From: Neelides folsomi
Taxonomy: Eukaryota; Arthropoda; Collembola; Neelipleona; Neelidae
DNA length: 64,000 bases
Assembly: GCA_034687125.1 (NCBI GenBank)
Contig: JAQGBZ010000038.1
Span: forward strand, 245,771-309,770
Reading direction: 5' to 3'
Part shown: positions 29,732 to 40,800 of the stretch, piece after piece
How the letters are laid out: each line of letters begins with the position of its first letter
Position numbering within the stretch: the stretch's first letter is position 1
Position numbers and translations under genes: made by a program
Notes under the pieces: generated by a model
Databases searched by the model: none
What the model was told of the DNA's origin: nothing
What the model saw: only the letters and a program-made list of their open reading frames with translations

Positions 29732-31627
29732 TCAAAGAATGGCTACATAAACCGGATCCCCAATCTTGATAGATGAACTCTTAGACCCGATTAATCCAAG
29801 ATGCAATCCCATTACTGCTTTGCTTCGAGTTAGCTCAGTTGTTCTTTTGTCTTTCACTTGTCTTTTAATGCTATAAGAATTTAAAAATAAGATATCTTTT
29901 TAATTCATATTTCAAATAGTAATATTTTTACGAACATCAAATTATTTTTAATATCAGATTATTTTATTTGTCCGAATTTAAAAATTATTAAAATTACTTT
30001 CGAAGTGTCTTTAATGGTTCTCCATCTGGATCAAATATTCCTTTATTTGGATCAACTGTAGTAGTTTTACACCTTGCGTGAAAAAAAATACATGTTACTA
30101 CCAAATGTAAGATCAAAAGAGCTTTTTGTATATTTAATTGTAAGTATAATTATGTAAACTGTTAATTAATAACATGGGTGAAATTTTACCTGATACATGG
30201 CATTGGTGCTCTCAATATTATTTCGTTTTGTTCAGAGCCAATTTTTACATATGACCAAAAATCTTCAGCAAAAGGCTCATAAGTTCCTTTGATGACAATC
30301 GTAGGTCGGAAATTGAATTGAGTGACAGGAGTTTTGAGCTTGGTATTTAAATATCTCACTGATTCTTCTGTCATCATCATATAAGAAGTTTCATCTTGAA
30401 ATAAACCCTTAAATTCAGAAATTGTTCAAGGTTAAGATTCCTCATTTGTATCTTAAAAATACATTGTATAATTTACCTTGTGTGAAAGGTCAAATCCATC
30501 AAATTGTTTTTGATCATTTGTGACAGTTCTTTGAGTTAATTGTGTATCCGGATGATAAACGAGCCTCAGACCACTTTTCCCTGTAAAAGTGTCCAACCAA
30601 GCAGCAACTTTATCTCCGCAATCAATAGCTTTAAGATTTTCACCAATGATCCTTCAAAGTCAATAGAAATTAATTTATTTTCTTCAATAATTTACTAACG
30701 CATACTAACAATTTGGAACAAGGTTCCATGTATGTGTAGATCACAACTTATGATCACACATCGACAAGGAACCGACCAACCAACAATTTTCAAAAGGAAT
30801 ATTAGGGGCAATATGGAAAAATATTTAACTGCCACCTTACAGACTCTCTATAAACTATTTAAGTGTAATCCAAATTTCATAGGTGGCGCTGCGGATTTTT
30901 TAGCTCGCCCAAAAATGTTTTTTAAATATTTCCTCTCATATTTCATTTTATCAAATTAATTAGCAATTATAATTAACAATTGATAACAATTAAGAGCAAA
31001 ATTCAAAATGAAAATAATTATTAAAGAATGAAAATAAATATAATTATAAATATAAAGGTTTAAAGTGTGGTTTTGCAAATATAACAATGCATTTAGTTTT
31101 TATTCATACATACTTGCACTGTTTATCCACTTTTGAGTTTTCCGTAGGAGGAGTAAATGTGATAGGATTTGTACCCGGTCCACTCAATGTTATTTTATTC
31201 TCGTTAACTTCCACTTCCAGGATAGCCAGCTTTGTAATTTTCATTTGCCCTTGATAAATTCCTTTAGAGTCGATGATCATAAATGCTCTGTCTCTCAAAT
31301 ATCTTGACACTAAATTAATCTTTGATAATTAGAGTAAACCACTAAGATGTAACATCTTGGTAAAACAGAATATTTTAACAAACATTTATTACCTCTTAGT
31401 CCCATATTTGTTACATCGGCACTCTCAACTTCTATCCATTTGCAGGACTTTACTGGGTAGACAATCAATTGGCTAATGCTTCCAACTTTGATCCATTTTT
31501 CAGGCAATTCTTTTTTTCGCTTAAAAATTTCAGAAATTAAAAGTCCAAATAATGCGCCTGAAGCACAAATTGAAGAAATTGCAGCCAATTTCCAATTAAT
31601 ATAAGAAGAAAATACTTTATTTAACAT
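29732..31627 (-). CDS. mARC-like MOSC-domain protein (mitochondrial amidoxime-reducing component family)
   Basis: Known family role: molybdenum-cofactor enzyme of the outer mitochondrial membrane that reduces N-hydroxylated compounds with cytochrome b5. Six exons in phase from ATG 31627 to TGA 29732 give 345 residues. Seen: an N-terminal membrane anchor (about residues 14-35), then the MOSC N-terminal beta-barrel (VGSISQLIVYPVKSCKWIEVE, split as ISQLIVYPVKSCK; LRDRAFMIID), and the MOSC core (FRPTIVIKGTYEPFAEDFW, RAPMPCIRCKTTTVDP, IKIGDPVYVAIL). Odd: in mARC proteins a Cys just after the TLxxYRQ-like segment binds molybdenum; here the segment reads TLRNIKRQVKD, with Val (about residue 305). 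RCKTTTVDP is intact. Inferred: cofactor binding or catalysis may be altered. The SLC5/malate synthase genes end 200 bp away on the opposite strand. Confidence 0.9.
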
Positions 31628-32857
31628 GATTGAGACTGAAGCCAGATATATAAAATAATTAATTTCTAAACGGCTCTAACATAGAGGATTGACACTGACT
31701 TGAGTAAGTAAAAGTTACACGAATTTTTACGTAATAACCGAACATTATGCATTATAGCAAGTTTAAAGACCATAAAGTTTATCTTAATGTGCTGATTTTT
31801 AGTGTACTTATGCATTTATATTAGGTATTGGTTTTTATACAAATGTCTTTAAACATTTATGGTAGATGGGTTTATAAATATAGAGAGCTTATCTTTTATG
31901 TATTTATTATTGTATAATGTTAATTATCACAACAATATATTAACTATCTTATGTTAAATGTTGATAGATTACTTATTAATATATTTATCAATCTCGTAAA
32001 TGCTAGAATATCAATTATGCGATATTGTATTGGTATTAATATTAACTTATAGTAGAACTATTGATAATATTATGTGTAGCATTTAATACATACGTAGTAT
32101 AAGGATAAAATATAAAATCTACGCTACGTAATCGACATAACTGTAACATAAGTGTATATTAGTATGTATACACTAAAGCATAATAACTATATTACACTTT
32201 ATCTTACTTATACATACTTATTATTTAATATAAAAGTATATTTATACTATTAATATTCAATCAACTTTAAATCTTTATTTATGAATAAAATTTCTCCAAC
32301 AAGAATACTACAACATTAAGGCGTATATTACTTAATAAGAAAGGCAAATTAACATGGGCAATTAAAACTGAATTATGTAAAAATGTAAATAAATGAACTA
32401 TAAATTATGACAATTGAATCGAAATGTTTAATTCAAAAAATATTTTTTTAAAAAACCTAACAGACACAACCACAATTCACCGCTCTCTTGTTTATTTTGT
32501 TCTCACTTGCATTGTATAGTAAATCATATTTTATTCAAAGTAATGAATTATTAATAACCGATATGTTATTTACATGTAATGGATTCTAAATAAGTTAGAA
32601 AGCAAAGAATGGACGCTAATTTGAAAATGTAAAGAAATAAAGTAAATTGGTTAAATAGCTTTTAATTTGGGCAAATAAACGTCAAGCTTCTCAGAAACAT
32701 AACTCTATAACATTAAGTGAGATGCAGGATGACTCAATTCTGTTTAATTTCTTAAAATTGTACCCAATTGATATAATTAATGTCTTTCAAAACGGTATAA
32801 ATACTCTCATAATTTCTCATTAAAATATGCAACAAGTTTGGAGTTTGATCATTAAAA
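31628..32857. other. Intergenic, no gene recognised
   Basis: Very AT-rich. The last 100 bases before 32858 are closely similar to those before 34058 (including a TTTCAAAAyGGTATAAATA box), so they are probably a duplicated promoter. Confidence 0.5.
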
Positions 32858-33361
32858 ATGTATACAAGTTTCATTTTATTCTTTGCCCTCGCATGCTTCT
32901 CAGCAATTGAAGCTCGTATGAAGCTCGTAGTTAATTCAATAATTATTATAACCATTTTCTTAGGATTTTCATCATTCTATTAAAATGGTTGTTGTTGCTA
33001 AAAGTTTATTCTTACTAATATATTTTATTCTTTGTGTAATTGTTAATTAGATGATGGAGACGCCACTTACTATGACGTTGAGGTTGGATACACAGCCTGC
33101 GGAACAAGGCACTCAAATAACGAGTACATTGCAGCAACTGCCTTTTCATGGTGGACATCTGGGAATCCAAATAATGATCCAATGTGTCAGAAACGAGCAA
33201 GAGTGACGAATCCTAGAAACGGCAGGACAATTACTGTCAATATCAAAGACAAATGCTCTGGATGCAAACGGGGAGATCTTGACTTCACTCCCTCTGCTTT
33301 CCAAGCTCTCGGTGAACCTCTTGAAAAGGGGAGATTTAGAATTCGTTGGGATTTTGTTTAA
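32858..33361 (+). CDS. Secreted RlpA/expansin-like double-psi beta-barrel protein, copy 1
   Basis: Two exons (32858-32915, 33051-33361) give 122 residues. Residues 1-18 are a signal peptide (MYTSFILFFALACFSAIEA); the intron falls exactly at the signal/mature boundary. The mature part is a single double-psi beta-barrel: GDATYYDVEVGYTACG, AATAFSWWTSGNPNNDPMC, RVTNPRNGRTITVNIKDKC, SGCKRGDLDFTPSAFQALG and a C-terminal RFRIRWDFV. Known: this architecture is found in RlpA-like, barwin-like and expansin/loosenin proteins that act on or bind polysaccharide walls; small secreted forms of this pattern are especially common in fungi. The Asp of DKC and the GDLD motif are kept. There is no separate carbohydrate-binding domain. 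Inferred: loosening or binding of plant or fungal cell wall in the gut. A TATA-like TATAAATA lies about 50 bases upstream. A tandem copy follows. Confidence 0.88.
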
Positions 33362-34057
33362 TTATTTCAAAAAATAAAATCATTTATTGCATGGAAATAT
33401 GTTCAAAACTCTTTTATTAGGTAATAACATAACATCAATGTGTAAATATGTACATTTAATACATAGTCATAAAACACATTCCAACGAATTTGTAGTTCAT
33501 TCAATGCGCAATCCATTCAAAATAGTTAATAATAATAATTACAAGATTTACATTATTTACATCATATAAATCTTGTAATTTAATATTATTTGTATGTACT
33601 CTATATTGGTAATGCATAAAGATTTTTAATGAAAAATTCATATCGATTTTTCAAGAGCTTTTTGGGATTTTGGACACATGGTTAAAAGGAATTCTTAACC
33701 GCAATGAATGCACAGCGATTTCCAATTATACAATCAACAAATTTCAAGAAATTTTTACCGTTTATCTTTCATATGGTTCTTTCTATTGAAAAATTGCCAT
33801 ATAAGGATGATATATGATATTATTAGATATATGATGATATTAGGATGATGATATAATAAGTCTTGGCTATAATCTCAGAAATTTTTGGAAATAAAATATT
33901 AAACCACTTTACCATTTATAGTAAAGATTTTGATACTGTGAATTTCCTTAATAAACCACAATTAATCCTGTAAGCATTTAATGAATTTCAAAATGGTATA
34001 AATATGCTTAAACTCATTCAAACATACAACTTCAAGTTGGAAATTTGATCATTTAAA
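33362..34057. other. Spacer between the tandem copies
   Basis: 3' UTR of copy 1 and promoter of copy 2. It includes a short ATGATATT-type simple repeat at about 33800-33860 and a TATAAATA box near 33994-34003. No other gene seen. Confidence 0.5.
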
Positions 34058-34579
34058 ATGTATACAAGTTTCATTTTGTTCTTTGCACTCGCATGCTTCT
34101 CAACAATTGAAGCTTGTATGAAGCTCGTTGTTAATTAAATATAATAAATATACTATATTATTAATTAACATATCAATTTTATATTATTATACAATTAATT
34201 TAATATACTAAAAAGTGTGATCTGCTAAAATCATTTTGTTAATTTATTCTTTAAATATTATTAAATAGACAATGGAGACGCAACTTACTACAACGTACAG
34301 GCTGGATACACAGCATGCGGAACATTGGAATCAAATAGCGACTACGTTGCAGCAACGGCCTTTTCATGGTGGACTTCTCCAAATCCAAACAATGACCAAA
34401 TGTGCAATAGACGAGCAAGAGTGACGAATCCAAGAACCGGAATGACGATTACAGTCAGAATTGAGGACAAGTGTTCTGCATGCCAACGGGAAGATCTTGA
34501 CTTGACTCCTGCTGCTTTCCAAGCTCTGGGTGAATCTCTTGGAACGGGGAGATTTAGAATTTACTGGGATTTTGTTTAA
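34058..34579 (+). CDS. Secreted RlpA/expansin-like double-psi beta-barrel protein, copy 2
   Basis: Two exons (34058-34115, 34269-34579) of exactly the same lengths as copy 1, also 122 residues. The signal peptide is nearly identical (MYTSFILFFALACFSTIEA), and the beginning of the intron is conserved too, showing a tandem duplication of the whole gene. The mature part differs more: NGDATYYNVQAGYTACG, FSWWTSPNPNNDQMC, RVTNPRTGMTITVRIEDKC, SACQREDLDLTPAAFQALG, RFRIYWDFV. All four mature Cys are at the same positions in both copies. Differences concentrate in loops and include charge changes, so the copies may differ in ligand. Same role considerations as copy 1. Confidence 0.88.
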
Positions 34580-34807
34580 AAATTCCAAGATTTAACTTTA
34601 GTGGAATTCCATTTATCTATTGTATTTTTGCCTTTGAAAGTGTTTTAATGGTGAAAAGTGACAATAAATCAATATTATAAAAAACAATTTTAAATGAATT
34701 TATCGTCCATTTATTCAATGCTCTATATTTTGATTTCAACAATCAAGACTAACAAAATCAATTAGAATTAATTTAATACATATTTACTGCTATTTGGAAA
34801 GTTTTGA

Positions 34808-37800
34808 TCAAACTTCAAGGTTTTTGTGAACATTTCTAATTTTCCGAACATGTCTAAGAGCGCATTTGGCAGCTGTACATTTTGCAATTCGGTAATTTCT
34901 CCCAATCCCTCTGAAAGTTCCAATTCCAAAGATTTCCACGCTTACTCGAACTCTTCGACCATCCCAGAGTTTTTCCGGTTTCCCGAATTTAGCTGTTTCG
35001 GGTTCCATTTCCAGCAGTTCTCTTATTGGTGATTTGGGAACATTTTGGCTAAATTGTTCTGAAACCCCAATAGAAAATTTATTAAAACTAAACTAATTAC
35101 AATAATGATTTGAATATATTGATATAAATTAAATAAATGGAAATGGTATTTCTAAACAAAATATGGTTAAATAATTTAAAATCGTACCTATTTCCTTTTT
35201 CATTATTCTGTAATACACGTTCCATACAGCATCTAAAGACATTCCCGAGTCAAGGAAAATCGCCCCTGCCACAGATTCAAAAACATCACCAAGGGCCTTT
35301 GGCACTTCAATGTCTTCAGCCTCTTCGCATTCTTCTTCTCCCATTAAATAATACTATGAAAAAATAATCCAATAATTATTCAATTCGACCAAATAGTTTT
35401 AAGATATGTGGTATAAATTGAAAAATGTATTCGTACGTCTTGAGTAAGAGTGTGGCCATGTTGTTCTTGAAAGGTAACAAACTTTTGTAAAACAGTTGAA
35501 AGCCCCGGGGAAGAATGTCGAAAATATTTATGAAATTCATTTTTAACAGCCAGAGAAGCGAAGATTGTGTTATTTACAAGTGCGGATCTCAAATCAGTCA
35601 ATGAGCCAGGAGAATGTTGGAGAGGATCTTCGTAAAGATGGCGCGTAATGAGATAATCTAAACAAAAAATATTAAAAATAAAATTAACACAAAGCTTTAT
35701 ATTTATGAAATATTCTTAATGGAAAGGAATTCACCTAAAATTGCGTCTCCTAAAAATTCTAATCGCTGGTAACAATCCGTGAGATTATTTGTGGAATAAG
35801 AAGCGTGACTGAATGCTTGCAAAAGGTAACTCCGATCCACAAATTTGTAATTGATAGATTCTTCAAATATTTCATAACCCTAAAACATTTAAAAGATTAA
35901 ACCATTTATACCTCATTCACGGCGAATTTAGGCTTGATATTTAGAGGTCCTATCAAGTGCATTATTAAAATATTGTTGCTAACTGAAATGAGAATTTTAA
36001 TAATGCACTTATTGGGACTCACAAACCCAGGGGCTCGTTGCATCAGTCACTTTTTACTTTGAACTTTGAATATATTTGTATAAATCGTTGCATTTAGCGT
36101 TCTTACTATTACTTTGCAAACCTTGCTTTTTTACTTTTCAAATTCGGTGCAACGATTTATACAATTATTTGCAAAGTAACAAGTAACAAGTTAAAAGTGA
36201 CTGATGCAACGAGCCCCAGATTTTGCACTTTCAAACATTTCCTCAAATTTTATGGAAAAACTATCGAGAAAATTGAACTTTTTTAACTCTTTCAAATTAT
36301 TGTATTAATATTTAAAAACAATTTAACAACATAAATTATCTTGAGCTTTATTAATGTTTTTTAATCTCTTCTATTTCTGCATCATGTCTATATTATATAG
36401 GTACATTCGTTTGGTCTATATGTGATTCTTTAAGTATTAAATGAAATTATTATTTTACCACTAAATAAGTTTAAATGTAAGTGAAAGAGTGCTATTTTCG
36501 CCATAGTTTCTCCATAAATTTTGAGGAAATGTTTGAAGGTGCAAAATCTGGTTCGCTATCATCAATAATAGGGCCTCTATATCTCAAACCTAAATTCGTC
36601 GTGAATGAGGTATAGTAAATATTACCTATTTCATTTCAAATATTGCTTTAAATTTCAATCATTGGTAAACACTTTTAAAATTAATATTAAATAGTGGCTA
36701 CTTACTTTCAACAAAATTGAAAGCTGATTTTCCGAGTCTCTTCCATATCTCAAAAGTGGTGATTTGGGAGGTTGAAGTTTATGAAAGAGAATGAAATGGT
36801 TTGGATCTTGAAAAATGTCCATATAAAAACATTCCTCTGTTTTCTTCTTGGCTTCATTCAATTTATCCAATGCGACGATTTCACTCGGAAGAACTCTCAT
36901 TCCCAACCATGACATAAAGAGAAGGGCGCCAGTCGGACCAGTAGAAGTGAGATAAGCTCCAATGAGGGCCTCAACACAGTCAGCGATACTTTTATCAGGA
37001 ATCGATTGCTGAGTGACGAGATTGTAAGGAATGAATTCCGTGTCAAATTTATTCGTCGGATTTGATTTCAAAGCTTCTTCAATTTCCAAAAATGGAAGAT
37101 CTTTTAAAGCTCTAACTTGAGCCATTGAGAAATTCCCAGGAGGAACTTTGGATTGAATCAAAGCCTTGTCCAGATCTTTAGGAATGTGATAACAAGGTGG
37201 AAGCCAATTGTCATGAGGCTCAAATTTGGCAGAAACCATTAAACCGCCCAAACCTCGTCTTCGACCCAATCGATATAAATGAACATTGCTCACCTATTTA
37301 AAAATTATCATTAATCACTTTCTAAACATAATAAAAGAAATTAATAATGTCGTACTTAATTTAAAAAAATAAAATTAATTGGTTTAAGTTTACCTGCTTT
37401 GATCTCAAATGACTTAATTTTCCTTCATGAATATTCTCAAAAGTGCAAAAGAGATAAGAAGTGATGGCATATTTCAAAAAGGAATCTCCAATTGTTTCCA
37501 ATCTTTCCAAATTCAGCCCATCGTTTGCATTTGACATTGTCATAGCTTGAAGAATTAGACATGGACTTGGGCCGATGTGATTACTCAACTGGGGCTGGTG
37601 ATCAAAACTAAATGCTTTCTCCTCATTCGCATCAACTTCATTTAATGGTTCTTCGGAAGAAACATGAGGTGATTCAGTTAAAGATTTAAGTTGAGATGAA
37701 GCCATTGAAGAGTAAATTGTTAAAGGCTCAATTGGAGTCATAACTTTGAACAATGTTTCGTAATGGGGATTCGGAGGATCCAATTTGTCTTCATGATCGA

Positions 37801-40800
37801 TTGGTTCGATAATTTTCTTATTTCTAACCGGCAACTAAAATCAACAAAAGTGAAAGAATTCATTAAAAAGTCTACAATGAAGACTATTTATGTATATTAG
37901 TTAAAAAATAAAATTATTTTGGATATTTTTAATTACATTAATAATTTCCTCCCAACGAAGCGGCGTTTGAATTTCGCCAATTTTCTTTTGAACTCTCTTC
38001 TCAAACTCTCTCTTTAATTCTTCCTCATTTGCATCGTCTACCCACCAGAGATCCTCTGTATAATTCTCCTCTTCGGGTCGTTGATCGAAAGAAGAAGGGA
38101 ATTTCCTTTTATCCAGCGCTTCAGCCGTGTTTCCATTATGGAACTGAATTTTTAAATTATTTTCTTCGTCCAAAAACGATTCCTCAGATCCACCGCTCAT
38201 ATCGGAATTGATTGACATATTGTCTCCATCAAATATGTTCAATTCATCCATGTCATCAATAGCTCCAAATGCCTCTTGATCCCAAACTTCTCCCCAGTGG
38301 GTTGGGCTTCCATATAACGCTCGATGAACGCGGTGATTAAACCTAATAATAATAATTAATTTACAAAGAATTTACTAAATAAGTATTTTGAATATTTGTC
38401 CTGTCTTACAATCTTGATCTTCCTCCCCATGTCCAATTTTTATCCAACATCATAAGATTAGAAGGAAGAGCAACATTTGGATCCATCAATTCATCCTCAT
38501 CTTCGTCAAATTCGTCCACTTCAACTGCAGAATCCTCACAAGCATCTCCAGCCAAGTCATTCGTCCATGTTCCAATTTCAAGCGTCGGTGGTCGACATTT
38601 CTTCATTTTTTCACAAAGTATTTCATTCACGGATTTCCTAACAAATTATTATCAATGTTAACGATATTAAACAATCCAACGTTTTATGCATATTAATTAA
38701 AAGTCTTTTGAAAGCAATATGCAATAAACTTTCAATAATTTAATATTTAATGATTTACCCTCCCAATTTATCATTCAGAAGAAGAGATTCAGCTAATGTG
38801 ACCCCCAATGGAACTCCTTCTTTAGCTGCTTTTGCAAATCCGCTTTCTTCTTTTTTCGCTTCTCTTTTCTTCTCCTTTTCATCGAATTCGGCTTCATCGA
38901 GGTCTTCAATTTCTACTTTGTTCTCATCTATTATTTTCTCTTCCGCTTTCTTCTCTTCTTCTTTCTCATACGCCACAATTGGTTCTTCTACCAAATCATC
39001 CTCGCTTTTCTTCCCCTCCAAAATAACATCATTGAGGGACCATCCAAATGTCAAAGGTTCCCATTTAAAAGTCCCAGGGAGCGAAATAAGCCCAAGTGAA
39101 TGAACATGGGTTGCGACCATAGCTCTCACATTGTTGGCCAGTAACAGGGCATTAAGCCGGTAAAGAATACAAGGAAGTGAAACGGCTTGTCTCCACAATG
39201 AAGCTCTGAATGGATGAATGGCACAAAGCTCGGGAATAAGAATTTGCTTTTGTTCCAAATTCTCCCTCTTGGCCTTTTTAGTATTTTCTGAAGACGTTGG
39301 CAAAGCCATTCCTTTCCGATTTACATATCTTGGAGTGAGGAAATTAAGTCTGGCAGAAGTATGATCAACGTCCAGAAGAGGTTGAGAAGGATCAGCAATT
39401 TTAATATGATACTTTCTTTGGTAATATTCCTCAAATGTTTTAAATTCACAGCCTGGGAATTGGGAACGTGGAGTGAGTGAAGCACAAATCTCCGCCACGT
39501 AAAAATACTGTGGAATGTCGTTATTCCTATACCAAGGGCTCACCACCGCATCCTCATAATTCTCAACATTAAAGATGAAATTGGTTCGCTCATCGGAAGA
39601 CGTCTGAAGTCGGGGATCTATAGCTTTCCAAATAATGTCCATAAATTCCCAGTCCAACCGCGGAATTTCCATTTCATTAACAAACCCATTTTCCAATTTC
39701 CTTTTGAGTGGAACGACAAAATAACTATTTTCCGAAGCTTTTGGATCAAACAAGGTCAGATATTTGTCCAGCCGCAAGACTGAAGTGAATGAGTAATGGT
39801 GGAACGCTGAGATTTTTTCTAATTGAACGTCTGTGAGGGTTTCCTCACGGCTCAATGGAACCAACTCAACGAGAACTTCTCCACAACGGGTGTAAATTGG
39901 GAATGGCGGAGTTGGGGGAATTTCCTTTGAGAGAATGATCCCAAAGGATTGTCGAGCTTCTTGAGGAGGATGAATTCTTCTACCGCGGGTATTTTGCTCC
40001 TCTGGGATAGGCGTCACAAGAGTCATTTTAAGCCAATAGGTCCAAATTGTGGTGGCGGGTGAGGGCAAACAGGAGATTAATTGGGATGCCAATTGTTTAT
40101 CGTAATATTGCCGTCTTTTCGTACTTCCTGGGCGAAATTCTCCGATCTCTTCACGGTCTCCGAGATCCTCAACTACGAGATCGGGTTCTTGAGTTACGCC
40201 TTCTTTTCCAATTGGTAGAAGATCGTCGTCGATCTCTCCATTGCTGTGAAGGACAAGAACTGTTTGGAGAGCCACGGCCCGTTTTGCCAACACTTCTGAT
40301 GGCATTGGTACACCCTGGAAAATACAATGAAATGTTTAAAATTATAATTTGAACTTTGGATAAGTTAAAGACCTTAAAGATAGAATTGGTGAAAATTAAT
40401 GGAATTAATAAAATTGTTAAAATAAAATGCAACTTACGGAAATAGTCCATTTAACAGGAGAGTTAATTGGTAATCGCAATGAACACGTGTATCTTCTCTC
40501 GCATTCGTTTTCTCCCTTCTCATCGTCTTGGTCGTCGGCTGCAGCTTTCAATTCTATATTCCATATTGGGGCCAGACGAGTAAATGTGTCACTTGGGAGC
40601 CGAGCACAATAACGATTCACAATGGCGATCGCATTTGAGAGCGTTGCGGATTTGAATCTAGGAAATTGTGAGATCCAATCCCCTTCAATGAAATGAGGAC
40701 TTGGCCTTGGAATTATTGAATAGGATAAGAAAGTCTCTTCGACCAATTTATAAGTTGCAATTTGCTCAAGACAACGAGGAAGATCGGAATTGGAAGAAAA

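Noticed and set aside
38750-39103. Ser-rich plus-strand frame of 117 codons
   Set aside because: It is the antisense of the Glu/Lys-rich part of the Dicer platform-PAZ exon; GAA/AAG codons read as TTC/CTT in reverse.
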